Shown one piece after another: positions 42,542 through 52,216 of a stretch of DNA of 64,000 nt (within the stretch, counting starts at the first letter, position 1; each line of letters begins with the position of its first letter). Source of the DNA: Litchfieldia alkalitelluris (lineage in GTDB: Bacteria > Bacillota > Bacilli > Bacillales > Bacillaceae_L); the NCBI RefSeq assembly GCF_002019645.1, contig NZ_KV917374.1, positions 2,988,696-3,052,695 of the forward strand, given 5' to 3'. Both the position numbers and the translations under genes were made by a program. The notes below the pieces were generated by a model, which saw nothing but the letters and a program-made list of their open reading frames with translations, was not told the DNA's origin and did no database searches.

Positions 42542-42558
42542 TGTTATAAAATGTAACA
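42542..42558 (+). promoter_or_regulatory. TnrA/GlnR-type box upstream of the purine-catabolic operon
   Basis: TGTTATAAAATGTAACA fits TGTNA-N7-TNACA exactly and lies 54 bases before the start of the first gene. The -10 element is unclear (TATGTT at 42587 would leave the ribosome site at the start point), so activation or repression cannot be decided from position. Confidence 0.65.
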
Positions 42559-42611
42559 TGAGTTAAAAGAGTTGTTAGAAAACATGTATGTTATGAAGGG
42601 ATTGTTATTTT

Positions 42612-43952
42612 ATGAAGATTTTGATTAAAAATGCTGAAATAATTACTATGAATGGTGAAAATAACATCATTTATGGTGATTTGTTAATTGAAAATGACAA
42701 AATCAAGGAAATAGCAACCCAAATATCAGATTTTAATGTAGATAAAATCATTGACGCTAAGGGTAGAACTGTCATTCCAGGATTTGTTCATACACATATA
42801 CATTTATGTCAGACCGTTTTCAGAGGGCAGGCGGATGACCTTGAATTGATGGATTGGTTGGCTAAAAAAATATGGCCACTTGAGGCTTCCCATGATGAGG
42901 AATCAATCTATTATTCAGCGATGCTTGGTATTGGAGAACTAATACAAAGTGGGACTACTTCCATTATTGATATGGAAACAGTACATCATACAGAGTCAGC
43001 ATTCAGAGCTATTGCTGAGAGTGGAATAAGAGCAATTTCTGGTAAAGTAATGATGGACCATGGAAGTGGAGTTCCAGAGAGATTATTAGAAACAACAAAG
43101 AATTCAATAGATGAGAGTGTGACACTTCTCGAAAAATGGAACAATTTTGATGACGGAAGAATCAAATATGCGTTTTCACCAAGGTTTGTGGTCTCATGTA
43201 CTGAAAATCTTTTAACGCAAATTCGGGATTTGTCTTCTCATTATGATGTTAAAGTACACACACATGCATCTGAAAATCTAGGTGAGATTGAAATTGTTGA
43301 GAAAGAACGCGGTATGAGAAATATCGTTTACCTAGATCATATCGGGCTCGCTAATCCTCGCCTCATTTTAGCTCACTGTGTGTGGCTAGATGAAGAGGAA
43401 AAAAGAATACTTAAAGATAGAGGCGTTAAAGTTAGTCATTGTCCAGGTTCGAACTTAAAGCTAGCTTCTGGTATTGCCGAAATTCCAGATTTATTAAAAA
43501 GGGAAATTTCCCTAAGTATTGGAGCTGATGGTGCACCATGTAATAATAATTTGGATATGTTCCATGAGATGAGACTTGCTGCGATCATCCAAAAACCTTT
43601 TCATGGTCCAACCGTAATGAACGCTGAACAAGTATTAAGAATGGCGACAATGGGTGGAGCAAAAGCAATGGGACTTGAAGAAGAAATTGGAAGTCTTGAA
43701 GTAGGTAAAAAAGCAGATATCGTTATTTTAAATTTAAATGACTTCCATGTTTATCCAAATGTTGATGTTGATCCTATTTCAAGGGTTGTATATTCTGCAA
43801 CGAGGGCTGATGTTGAAACAACAATTATAAATGGGAAAATTGTCATGGAAAATAGGATTATGAAAACAATGAACAAAGACTTTGTTTTAAATGAATCGAA
43901 CAAGACTATTAAACGTCTATTAAAACGGGCCACAACTTTGGTTAAAGCTTAA
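42612..43952 (+). CDS. amidohydrolase, deoxyadenosine/purine deaminase-like
   Basis: 446 residues. Metal motifs of the TrzN/SsnA/5'-deoxyadenosine deaminase group are present: HTHIHLCQTVFRGQADDLEL, HTHASENLGE, LAHCVWLDEEE, and GADGAPCNNNLDMFHEMR. Such enzymes deaminate aminopurines or their nucleosides. As first gene of the xanthine dehydrogenase operon (41 bases before pucA) a guanine- or oxoguanine-type deaminase that supplies xanthine is attractive, but the classical guanine deaminase signature is absent. The weak ribosome site GAAGGGATTGTTATTTT precedes it. Confidence 0.8.
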   Translation: MKILIKNAEIITMNGENNIIYGDLLIENDKIKEIATQISDFNVDKIIDAKGRTVIPGFVHTHIHLCQTVFRGQADDLELMDWLAKKIWPLEASHDEESIYYSAMLGIGELIQSGTTSIIDMETVHHTESAFRAIAESGIRAISGKVMMDHGSGVPERLLETTKNSIDESVTLLEKWNNFDDGRIKYAFSPRFVVSCTENLLTQIRDLSSHYDVKVHTHASENLGEIEIVEKERGMRNIVYLDHIGLANPRLILAHCVWLDEEEKRILKDRGVKVSHCPGSNLKLASGIAEIPDLLKREISLSIGADGAPCNNNLDMFHEMRLAAIIQKPFHGPTVMNAEQVLRMATMGGAKAMGLEEEIGSLEVGKKADIVILNLNDFHVYPNVDVDPISRVVYSATRADVETTIINGKIVMENRIMKTMNKDFVLNESNKTIKRLLKRATTLVKA

Positions 43953-43993
43953 TAACAAAGGTGTAAAGAGTGTAAATCAAGAGGAGGTGCCGT

Positions 43994-44998
43994 ATGTACG
44001 ATCATTACTCTATTTTAAAAGAAGCATGTTCAAGCACTGCAGGATTTCTAGCTACTATTATTAAGGTAGAAGGTTCTTCATATCAAAAAGAAGGAACTTC
44101 AATGGTGATTAACCATGATGGAAAAAGAGTAGGGCTGTTAAGTGGAGGATGCTTGGAAACGGATTTAGTTGAAAGAATAAAACAATTGGATACTAAAACA
44201 ACCTCCTTCTTTACAATCTATGACATGAGGTCTGAGGATGATTTAACATGGGGGCAAGGAGTAGGGTGTAATGGTTCAATTCATGTATTAGTAGAGAAGC
44301 TAACTGCAGAATTAAAAAACTTATTTAATAACTTGCTAGCCAAAATTGATCAAGGTAGGGTAGTTAAATTAGTTCGCGAGATATCACTAGATGCTTCTTA
44401 TGTGAATTATCATTTTTCTATAGAAAATGAGATGGATAATGTTGATAATCCCACACCAAAAACAGGAATCAATTTGAGCATTTCTTTAGACTCAAAGGCA
44501 ACCTCCTATGATTACACACAAATCTTTCAATCCAGACCTAACTTATACGTGTTTGGCGCCGGACCCGACTCCATTCCACTTGTTGAGCTTGCTGCGAGTG
44601 CTGGATTTAATGTGACTGTTTGTGATTGGCGGGAGGGTTATTGTAATAAAGAAAATTTCCCTAAAGCACATAGGCTTATGGTTGGTAATCTTTATGAACA
44701 GGTAAATAAACTAAATCCTAAGCCTTCAGACTTTGTTGTTATAATGACTCATCATTTTCAAAAGGATTATGAGTTGACCACCTATTTACTGCAAAAAAAA
44801 TTAAAGTACTTGGGGATTTTGGGATCATTAGATCGCTCAACTAGACTACTTAAAGGATTTACTGTACCTGAATGGGTTTCTTTCCCTGTCGGATTACAGA
44901 TAGGAGCCAAGGGACCGTACGAAATTGCTATATCTATACTTGCAGAAATCATTAAGTATAAAAATATAAACGAAGTGAATCAATTGGTGAGTAATTAA
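43994..44998 (+). CDS. pucA: XdhC-family xanthine dehydrogenase maturation factor PucA
   Basis: 334 residues. XdhC/CoxI N-terminal domain (GFLATIIKVEGSSYQKEGTSM, LLSGGCLETDLVER, WGQGVGCNGSIHVLVE) and a C-terminal Rossmann domain (LYVFGAGPDSIPLVELAASAG). XdhC proteins bind the molybdenum cofactor, help its sulfuration and insert it into xanthine dehydrogenase. Ribosome site AAGAGGAGGTGCCGT. Its stop overlaps the start of pucB (TAATG). Confidence 0.92.
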   Translation: MYDHYSILKEACSSTAGFLATIIKVEGSSYQKEGTSMVINHDGKRVGLLSGGCLETDLVERIKQLDTKTTSFFTIYDMRSEDDLTWGQGVGCNGSIHVLVEKLTAELKNLFNNLLAKIDQGRVVKLVREISLDASYVNYHFSIENEMDNVDNPTPKTGINLSISLDSKATSYDYTQIFQSRPNLYVFGAGPDSIPLVELAASAGFNVTVCDWREGYCNKENFPKAHRLMVGNLYEQVNKLNPKPSDFVVIMTHHFQKDYELTTYLLQKKLKYLGILGSLDRSTRLLKGFTVPEWVSFPVGLQIGAKGPYEIAISILAEIIKYKNINEVNQLVSN

Positions 44999-45666
44999 TG
45001 AACGATAAAATTGTCGGTATATATCTTGCTGCTGGAAAGAGTACTCGAATGGGAACAGATAAGAAATCCCTTGAATTAGGGAATTCTTCTTTGGGTAGTT
45101 TCGCACTCCACACAATTCTTAGTTCTCCTATTTTTAAAACATTTGTTGTAACACAAAAGGATGATAAGCTGTCATGGCTACACCCTTCTTTTTTTTATCA
45201 TGAGAACTGTAAGAAGTGGGAACCTGTATATACTCATGAATTTCATCATGGGCAATCTTATTCGTTAAAAGCCGGGTTAAGTGCTGCTCAAAAAGTAGAA
45301 CCCAAGGCTTATATGATATTCCTTGCAGACCAACCTTTTATCTCTCAGCAAATCATTCAAAAGATAGTTGATGAATACAATCAGATCACAAAAGATAAAG
45401 AGGCGACTAGTGTTGATTTTATAGGCTCTTATAGTGATGGATCTGTTAAGCCACCGATTCTTTTTTTAGATCATGTTTTACCAGATCTTCTAACACTAAA
45501 GGGTGATTTAGGAGCACGTAAATTAATTGCGAATGGGACTCTAAAAGGGAAATTAATATCATTTGATGAATCAGTCATGTTTTTAGATGTTGACACTGAA
45601 GAGGATTATTTATCAGCAAAAAGAGTGAAACCAAACATCTTCATACCAAGAATCAAGCAGTATTAA
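44998..45666 (+). CDS. pucB: molybdenum cofactor cytidylyltransferase-like protein PucB
   Basis: 222 residues of the MobA/MocA nucleotidyltransferase family: N-terminal GIYLAAGKSTRMGTDKKSLEL is the nucleotide-binding loop, and MIFLADQPFIS is the metal-binding aspartate motif. Expected to attach a nucleotide to molybdopterin for xanthine dehydrogenase. The ATG overlaps the pucA stop by one base, so the two are translationally coupled. Confidence 0.9.
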   Translation: MNDKIVGIYLAAGKSTRMGTDKKSLELGNSSLGSFALHTILSSPIFKTFVVTQKDDKLSWLHPSFFYHENCKKWEPVYTHEFHHGQSYSLKAGLSAAQKVEPKAYMIFLADQPFISQQIIQKIVDEYNQITKDKEATSVDFIGSYSDGSVKPPILFLDHVLPDLLTLKGDLGARKLIANGTLKGKLISFDESVMFLDVDTEEDYLSAKRVKPNIFIPRIKQY

Positions 45667-45685
45667 GAAAGGGGGAATAAAGTGG

Positions 45686-46582
45686 ATGGAAACAGAAAAC
45701 ACAGTCGTCACATTACCTGAAGTGTTAATACCTAATAATATAAAAGAGTTATGGGCATTAAAACAAATCAAAAGTTCTTCGGTGATAATAGCTGGTGGTA
45801 CCCTTATTCAAGTGCAATGGGAAACCGGTGAGTCAGTGCCCTCTTCATTAATAAGTATTGAATCTATCAAAGACCTAACTGGAATTTCTGTGATCAATAA
45901 TGAAGAAGGTAAATTTATTAAGATAGGTACATTAACAAGGTTAGCAGAATGTATAACTGATATGACACTTCTTATTCATGCCCCAATATTAGCTGAGGCA
46001 TGTAAGAATATTGCAGCTCCGGCAGTTCGTAATCGAGGAACGGTTGGTGGGAATATTTGCAGTGGGTTGGGAGATGCAATTCCTGTCTTGTTATGTTTAG
46101 ATTCTTTAGTAGAATATTATGACGGAAACGGATATACAACGACCTCACTAAATGCTTGGTTAAGTAATAAATTGCAGGCAAAGGGTTGTATATTAACGGC
46201 TATTCTTATACCCATTCAGGAAAAAATTTTAAATAACACTTACTTCTATGAAAAAGTTGGAAGAAGGGAAGCTTTCAATGTTGCATTAATTAGTCTTTCA
46301 ATTATTTGTTATAAAGATAGTAAATCTAAAGCAAATGAGATAAGGATTTGCATTGGTGGTGGTAACCATAATCCGCAGAGACTAGAGAAAACTGAGAACT
46401 TCCTTAAAAATACTGATTTTGAAAAAGACCTTAATTTAGCAATTTTGTATGAATTGATTTATAACGAAATAGATTCATATACAGATGCTTTCTCAACAGC
46501 CAATTATCGCAAACTTGTCGGAACTAATCTTATATTATCATATATAACAGAACAATTTTGTTCTAAAGGAAGGGTGATTTAA
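45686..46582 (+). CDS. pucC: xanthine dehydrogenase FAD-binding subunit PucC
   Basis: 298 residues. FAD contacts are IIAGGTLIQVQWE and RNRGTVGGNICSGLGDAIPVLL, both standard for CoxM/XdhB-type subunits. Acts with PucD (molybdenum) and PucE (2Fe-2S) as the three-subunit xanthine dehydrogenase that makes urate. Start ATG 45686; GGGGGAATAAAGTGG precedes. The next gene starts three bases after its stop. Confidence 0.92.
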   Translation: METENTVVTLPEVLIPNNIKELWALKQIKSSSVIIAGGTLIQVQWETGESVPSSLISIESIKDLTGISVINNEEGKFIKIGTLTRLAECITDMTLLIHAPILAEACKNIAAPAVRNRGTVGGNICSGLGDAIPVLLCLDSLVEYYDGNGYTTTSLNAWLSNKLQAKGCILTAILIPIQEKILNNTYFYEKVGRREAFNVALISLSIICYKDSKSKANEIRICIGGGNHNPQRLEKTENFLKNTDFEKDLNLAILYELIYNEIDSYTDAFSTANYRKLVGTNLILSYITEQFCSKGRVI

Positions 46583-46585
46583 GAA

Positions 46586-48883
46586 ATGGAGTTAAATCGT
46601 AAACACTCTAAACGCTGGTTTGTTCGACCAGATGGAGCAAAGAAGGTTACAGGTCAACTTAAGTATTTAACAGACTTAACTTTTCCGAATATGTTGTATG
46701 GCAGAATTCTAAGAAGCGGAATTCCTCATGCGAAAATAATGTCTATAAATACTGAAAAAGCACTAAGGTTATGCGGTGTAAGAGCTGTACTCACATATAA
46801 GGATATCCCAGGATTAAACGGATTCGGGCTGATTTTTCCGGATCAACCTGTATTTTGTAAAGATATCGTTCGCTTTGAAGGTGATGCCATAGCAGCAGTA
46901 GCTGCAGACACGGATGAAATCGCAGCTGCTGCTATAAAATTAATAGATGTGGAATATCAACCACTTACAGTAATGGACTCCCCTGAAGTTGCTCTCTCAA
47001 ATGAATCTATTAGTCTACATCCTTCTGGAAATGTACTTCATCGTGCAGAGTATAAAACGATTGAAGACGATGAGATTAATCAAGTATTCTTTTCCTGCCA
47101 CAACGTAATTGAAGAAACGTATCATACCCCGAGACAGATGCATGCTTATATGGAAACTGAAGGTGGAGTAGTTGTTCCAGAAAAAGATGGCAGTATCACC
47201 GTATACGCAGCTACACAGCATGGTTTTAAGGATAGGATGCAGCTTTCTAGAATACTTAATATGGACGAGAAGAACATTAGGGTAGTCTCTAGTCCTATTG
47301 GTGGATCATTTGGTGGAAAGGACGAGTTAAATGTCCAACCTTATGCTTCTTTACTTGCTCTGACTACAAATAGACCTGTGAAAATTCACCAAAAGAGAAA
47401 TGATTCGGTGATTGCAGGTCTCAAACGACATCCAATGAAAATCACTATGAAAACAGGGGTAGATGAAAAAGGGAAGATCCTCGCTCACGTTGTTAGAATT
47501 GTTGCAGATACAGGTGCTTATGCCACGTTGGGGCCTGCCGTGCTTGATTTTGCAGTTGAACACGCAACAGGACCATATATTATCCCTAATGTAAATGTAG
47601 AAGGTGTTTCAGTTTATACTAATAACGGAATTTCCGGTGAATTTAGAGGATTTGGTGGTAATCAAATCACATTTGCATTGGAATCTCAATTAGACCGATT
47701 AGCCGAAAGCTTAAACATATCTCAATATGATATTAGGTTACTAAATTTAAGAAAAACAAACGATTTAGGGCCTTTAGGACAAAGAATTGTCCCAACAAAC
47801 GGTGCTTTTGATGTGCTTGAACAAATTAATCATTCTTCAATCCTAAATAAACCTTTTTCACAAACTGAAAATCGGAAATTAAAAGGTTCTGGACTGGCCA
47901 TTACCATGCATGGTGGCGGTTTAGGATATGGACGACCGGATCCATCTGGTGGAAGATTAGCTTTAACTAAAGAAGGAAAGATTGAGATTGCTTTTGGTTT
48001 TGAGGAAGTCGGGCAAGGGCTAATAGGTTCAATTGAGATTATGATGATTGAGGAATTAGGCTGTAGTAAGGATGATATTTCGATCGTGATTGGTGATACG
48101 GGACTAGTTCCACCCTCTGGTTCTTCCACGGCATCAAGATCTACTAATATGGCTTGGCAAGGAATCAGAACGATGAAGAATCCTTGGTTAAGAGAATTGC
48201 TCAGCAATGCATCAATCGTGACTGAAGAAAAGGTAGAGAATTTAAAAATGGGACCAGGAGGAATTTGGTCTATAGATGATGATGTTACAGTTCCAATTAT
48301 TACTTATAAAAAATTAGCCCAATCGTTGATAAATCTTCCTACAATCACTAGTCAATACGATTTCCCGACAACACCTGATCCAATTGTGGGAGGTCATTAT
48401 TTATATAGTTTTGGAGCTATTGCTGTTGAAGTAGAAGTAGATAAATTAACCGGAAAAGTAAAAGTGACAGATGTAGAACATACGATCGCTGCCGGCCCTG
48501 TTGTTAATCCGATGGGCTTTTTGGGACAAATTGAAGGTGGAGGAATCATGGCCTTGGGCTTCACAATCATGGAAGACTCATTAATGGACAGTGGCAAATA
48601 TGTAACAAGAAATTTCGATTCTTACTTAATACCCACTATTAAAGACATCCCATCACACACAAAAGTAAATGCGATCGAAACATTAGTTGAGGGTGATCAT
48701 TTCGGTCCAAGAGGAGTAGGAGAAATTGGAACAGTTGCAGTTGCTCCAGCCATTATTGCAGCTATTCATGATGCGACTGGTTATTGGGTAAATAAACTAC
48801 CCATTTCACCCGAGGAAATACTTAATGCTTTAACAAAACAAAATAAAGGTTTATTTAATCAACAGTCGAAGGAGTTGATATAA
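46586..48883 (+). CDS. pucD: xanthine dehydrogenase molybdenum-binding subunit PucD
   Basis: 765 residues. CoxL/XdhA features: SSPIGGSFGGKDELNVQP, the MCD-cofactor loop GEFRGFGGNQITFALES, AFGFEEVGQGLIGSI, and the catalytic glutamate in GPRGVGEIGTVAVAPAI. It is the substrate-oxidising subunit of xanthine dehydrogenase. The start ATG follows AAAGGAAGGGTGATTTAAGAA. The stop (TAA) directly abuts the ATG of pucE with no gap. Confidence 0.94.
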   Translation: MELNRKHSKRWFVRPDGAKKVTGQLKYLTDLTFPNMLYGRILRSGIPHAKIMSINTEKALRLCGVRAVLTYKDIPGLNGFGLIFPDQPVFCKDIVRFEGDAIAAVAADTDEIAAAAIKLIDVEYQPLTVMDSPEVALSNESISLHPSGNVLHRAEYKTIEDDEINQVFFSCHNVIEETYHTPRQMHAYMETEGGVVVPEKDGSITVYAATQHGFKDRMQLSRILNMDEKNIRVVSSPIGGSFGGKDELNVQPYASLLALTTNRPVKIHQKRNDSVIAGLKRHPMKITMKTGVDEKGKILAHVVRIVADTGAYATLGPAVLDFAVEHATGPYIIPNVNVEGVSVYTNNGISGEFRGFGGNQITFALESQLDRLAESLNISQYDIRLLNLRKTNDLGPLGQRIVPTNGAFDVLEQINHSSILNKPFSQTENRKLKGSGLAITMHGGGLGYGRPDPSGGRLALTKEGKIEIAFGFEEVGQGLIGSIEIMMIEELGCSKDDISIVIGDTGLVPPSGSSTASRSTNMAWQGIRTMKNPWLRELLSNASIVTEEKVENLKMGPGGIWSIDDDVTVPIITYKKLAQSLINLPTITSQYDFPTTPDPIVGGHYLYSFGAIAVEVEVDKLTGKVKVTDVEHTIAAGPVVNPMGFLGQIEGGGIMALGFTIMEDSLMDSGKYVTRNFDSYLIPTIKDIPSHTKVNAIETLVEGDHFGPRGVGEIGTVAVAPAIIAAIHDATGYWVNKLPISPEEILNALTKQNKGLFNQQSKELI

Positions 48884-49393
48884 ATGTCAATTGAGAACCT
48901 CTCTTCACAAACAAAGAATACGACCACAATCTTGCTAAATTGTTTTATTAATGACAATGAAATAGTATTAGAGGTTCCAGCAACATACCGTTTAGTGGAT
49001 ATTCTTCGAAAAAAACTTGATTTGACAGGAACGAAAATTTCTTGTGAAGTCGGACGGTGTGGAGCTTGTTCAGTTTTAATGAATGGAAACTTAGTTAATT
49101 CTTGTCTATTAATGGCCTACCAAATTCAAGGGTCTAGTATTAATACTATTGAATATATGTCAAAGGAGTCCATGAATCCTATCCAACAAGCTTTTCTAGA
49201 AGAAGGTGCACTCCAATGTGGATACTGTACTCCAGGAATGGTTATGGCTTTAAAGTCATTGCTATCTACTAATCCGTCACCTAGTTTAGAAGAAATAGAA
49301 ATTGCTTTATCCGGAAACCTCTGCCGTTGTACAGGGTATAACGGAATTATTAGAGCGGTTAGCCGTTATATTGAAAACTCACAATCTAGCTAA
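48884..49393 (+). CDS. pucE: xanthine dehydrogenase iron-sulfur subunit PucE
   Basis: 169 residues carrying two [2Fe-2S] clusters: plant-ferredoxin type CEVGRCGACSV plus a later Cys, and the helical type CGYCTPGMVM ... GNLCRCTGYNGI. It transfers electrons from the molybdenum subunit towards FAD. A 14-residue polar N-terminal extension precedes the ferredoxin fold. The ribosome site lies in the end of pucD (AAGGAGTTGATATAA). Confidence 0.94.
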   Translation: MSIENLSSQTKNTTTILLNCFINDNEIVLEVPATYRLVDILRKKLDLTGTKISCEVGRCGACSVLMNGNLVNSCLLMAYQIQGSSINTIEYMSKESMNPIQQAFLEEGALQCGYCTPGMVMALKSLLSTNPSPSLEEIEIALSGNLCRCTGYNGIIRAVSRYIENSQSS

Positions 49394-49413
49394 AGAATTA
49401 AAGGTGGATAATC

Positions 49414-50721
49414 ATGAAAAAATACGATTTAGTGATTCAAAATGGTAATGTAGTGACTGACCATATTTCTAAAATGAGTATAGGTGTCAAAAATGGAGTA
49501 ATAAGATATCTTTCAGAAACACCAATCCCTGTCGACGAATCTGAAAGTTTAATTGATGCTACAGGATTAACTGTTTTACCAGGTCTTATTGACTCACATG
49601 TTCACTTCAATGAGCCTGGGAGAACAGAGTGGGAAGGATTTGAAACAGGTAGTAAAAGTCTTGCTGCTGGAGGAGTAACAACTTTTTTTGATATGCCATT
49701 AAACAGTGATCCTCCAACCGTTACGAAAGAAGCCTTTTTCCAAAAGCAGGAGTTAGCTACTAGAAACTCGATTATTAATTGTGAACTATGGGGAGGTTTA
49801 GTCCCCAATAATCTGCAACAGTTAAAAGATTTAACAGAATGTGGTGTAATAGGTTTTAAAGCGTTTATGTCAGATAGTGGCATTAATGAATTTGAAGCCT
49901 GTAATGATCAAAGTTTACTACTCGGTATGAAGGAGATCTCGGAAATTGGTGGTATTTTAGCGGTACATGCTGAAAGTCAATCAATTACAAATTTTTTAGC
50001 AACGATTTTCGAACAAAATCACAAGATAACTGCCCACGAATTTTCCGAATTGAGACCCATAACCTCAGAAATTGAAGCAGTTCAAAAAATGATTTCTTTT
50101 GCAAAAATCACAGGGTGTAGATTACATATTGTGCATGTGAGTAGTAGGAAAGTAAGTGCGCTTATTGAAACAGCGAAAAAAGAAGGTGTAGATATTACTG
50201 TTGAAACCTGCCCTCATTATTTATCGCTGACAATAGATGACCTTGAAACTTTAGGTGCTATTGCTAAATGTGCTCCGCCTTTAAGGAGTTCTGAAGAAGT
50301 AGAATCATTATGGGAAGCAATACAAAATGATGAAATAGACATGATCGGATCAGATCATTCCCCATCGACACCAGATATGAAACACGGTGATTTACTTCAA
50401 GCCTGGGGAGGAATTTCAGGTGCACAAACAACACTACAAGTCCTTTTACACGAAGGTTGTTATAAACGAAATGTTTCATTAGAAAAAATTGTTCAATTAA
50501 CGTCGACAAATCCCGCAAAAAGATTCAATTTATATCCCCAGAAGGGGCTAATATCACTTGGTAGTGATGCGGATTTAACAATTATTGATCCAAGTTATTC
50601 GTTTTGCTTGAAAAGAGAAGATTTATACTACAAGCATAAACAAAGTCCTTTTATTGGGAGGGAGTTAAAAGGAAAGATTCACTACACACTTGTAGGAGGG
50701 GCTATTGTGTATCAACAATAA
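49414..50721 (+). CDS. pucH: allantoinase
   Basis: Hydrolyses allantoin to allantoate. 435 residues of the cyclic amidohydrolase family: metal motif GLIDSHVHFNEPGRTEWEGFETG, carboxylated lysine region GFKAFMSDSG, HAESQSITN, HIVHVSSRKV and IGSDHSPSTPDMK. EPGRTEWEG is typical of allantoinase rather than dihydroorotase. Closes the puc operon (20 bases after pucE). Urate oxidase and the following hydrolases are not in the window, so those steps must be encoded elsewhere. Confidence 0.92.
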   Translation: MKKYDLVIQNGNVVTDHISKMSIGVKNGVIRYLSETPIPVDESESLIDATGLTVLPGLIDSHVHFNEPGRTEWEGFETGSKSLAAGGVTTFFDMPLNSDPPTVTKEAFFQKQELATRNSIINCELWGGLVPNNLQQLKDLTECGVIGFKAFMSDSGINEFEACNDQSLLLGMKEISEIGGILAVHAESQSITNFLATIFEQNHKITAHEFSELRPITSEIEAVQKMISFAKITGCRLHIVHVSSRKVSALIETAKKEGVDITVETCPHYLSLTIDDLETLGAIAKCAPPLRSSEEVESLWEAIQNDEIDMIGSDHSPSTPDMKHGDLLQAWGGISGAQTTLQVLLHEGCYKRNVSLEKIVQLTSTNPAKRFNLYPQKGLISLGSDADLTIIDPSYSFCLKREDLYYKHKQSPFIGRELKGKIHYTLVGGAIVYQQ

Positions 50722-50732
50722 TTTTAACCTTT

Positions 50733-50809
50733 CAAAAGCTATTTCTAGGATTTTTTCATTGATCTAAATTGGTGATGAAAAGAACTCCTTAGAAAGGCTT
50801 TTTTTATTT
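50733..50809 (+). terminator. terminator of the puc operon
   Basis: A long imperfect hairpin: AAAGC..TTTCTAGGA..TTTTTCATT pairs with TGATGAAAAG..TCCTTAGAAAGGC, followed by seven T. Confidence 0.7.
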
Positions 50810-51033
50810 TACTGAGGCGTTTTTTTTCTATTAAAACACGTATTGATATTGCTGATTATTTCACATTTGTCGAACTGTAATAGAAAATTATTTAATCATA
50901 TTAAACGAGTGTAACTATAAATTTTTAAACTTTTTTGATTATATTTCAGATTTATTAGATAATTCCTTTGTGTGTTTTGAAAGAAAAGAGTATTATAGAA
51001 GTTATTAATAATTTGATAAGGAGTTTTCTTACA
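50810..51033. other. AT-rich leader of the aminotransferase gene
   Basis: Very AT-rich. I see no T-box and no clear hexamer pair. A CodY site would be expected in Bacillus, but none stands out. Confidence 0.35.
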
Positions 51034-52119
51034 ATGAAAGACGTTTTAATTGAAGTTAATTTAACTAAAAGCCAAAAAGTTAAACCAGATTCAGAAGGGT
51101 TAGCTTTTGGTAGGTATTTTACAGATCATATGTTTGTTATGAATTATTCGAGTGATAAAGGATGGTATGATCCCAAAATCGTTCCTTATCAGCCGATTTC
51201 ATTAGATCCAGCAGCAATGGTTTTTCACTACGGCCAAACAGTTTTTGAAGGGTTAAAAGCATATTTATCTAAAAGTGGAGAAGTATTATTATTTAGACCA
51301 GAAAAGAATATGGAAAGATTAAATCTTTCAAATCAAAGATTATGTATTCCTCAAATTGATGGTGATATCGTAATCAGTGGATTAAAAAAACTTATAGAAA
51401 TTGATAAGGATTGGATCCCGACAGCACAAGGTACATCTCTTTACGTTAGGCCTTTTATTATACCTACAGAGTCATTTCTAGGTGTTGCACCTTCTAAACA
51501 CTACCAGTTCATAATTATTCTTTCACCTGTAGGATCTTATTACAAAGAGGGAATAAATCCAGTAAAAATCTATGTGGAAGATCAATATGTTCGTGCGGTA
51601 GCAGGTGGTACAGGTAAAGCTAAAACAGGGGGGAATTATGCCGCAAGTCTAAAAGCCCAAGAAGAGGCATCTTCAAAAGGTTTCTCACAAGTGTTATGGC
51701 TAGATGGTGTAGAAAAGAAATATATAGAAGAAGTTGGAAGCATGAATATCTTTTTTAAGATAAACGGTGAAATTATCACTCCTGCTCTAAATGAAAGTAT
51801 TTTGGAGGGAATAACAAGAAATTCCGTTATCGAATTGCTTAAACATTGGGGATTAACGGTTACTGAGAAAAAGATTTCAATTGAAGATTTATTCGAATGG
51901 TATTCCGAAGGCCTTCTTGAAGAAGTTTTTGGTACAGGTACAGCTGCTGTCATTTCACCTGTTGGTGAACTGAACTGGAAGGGAAAGGAAATGCTGATTA
52001 ATAATGGCAACACAGGTGAAATTGCAAAGCGTTTATATGATACGATTACAGGGATACAAAATGGTACCCAACCAGATCAGTTTGGTTGGACGATGACCAT
52101 TAAAGATAACGAAAATTAA
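51034..52119 (+). CDS. ilvE: branched-chain amino acid aminotransferase
   Basis: Class IV PLP aminotransferase for Leu, Ile and Val. 361 residues from ATG 51034 (after AAGGAGTTTTCTTACA); a frame extending to 50968 lacks a ribosome site. Motifs: HYGQTVFEGLKAYLS, LYVRPFIIP, AGGTGKAKTGGNYAASLKAQ (containing the PLP lysine) and EEVFGTGTAAVISPVG. Monocistronic with a terminator. B. subtilis has two such enzymes (YbgE, YwaA); I cannot tell which. Confidence 0.95.
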   Translation: MKDVLIEVNLTKSQKVKPDSEGLAFGRYFTDHMFVMNYSSDKGWYDPKIVPYQPISLDPAAMVFHYGQTVFEGLKAYLSKSGEVLLFRPEKNMERLNLSNQRLCIPQIDGDIVISGLKKLIEIDKDWIPTAQGTSLYVRPFIIPTESFLGVAPSKHYQFIIILSPVGSYYKEGINPVKIYVEDQYVRAVAGGTGKAKTGGNYAASLKAQEEASSKGFSQVLWLDGVEKKYIEEVGSMNIFFKINGEIITPALNESILEGITRNSVIELLKHWGLTVTEKKISIEDLFEWYSEGLLEEVFGTGTAAVISPVGELNWKGKEMLINNGNTGEIAKRLYDTITGIQNGTQPDQFGWTMTIKDNEN

Positions 52120-52183
52120 TCTCAAAACACTTTGCACTTGATTCACACCTCGATAAAGCAAGCAAATAGCAAGTATATATTTT

Positions 52184-52216
52184 AGACGGATGCAATTTTA
52201 TGCATCCGTTTTTTCT
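52184..52216. terminator. terminator shared by convergent genes
   Basis: ACGGATGCA, short loop, TGCATCCGTTTTTTC. It overlaps the 3' end of the gene at 52198. Confidence 0.88.

Noticed and set aside
42420-42612. Purine riboswitch before the purine operon
   Set aside because: No conserved loop sequences or three-way junction; also none before deoD or adeC.
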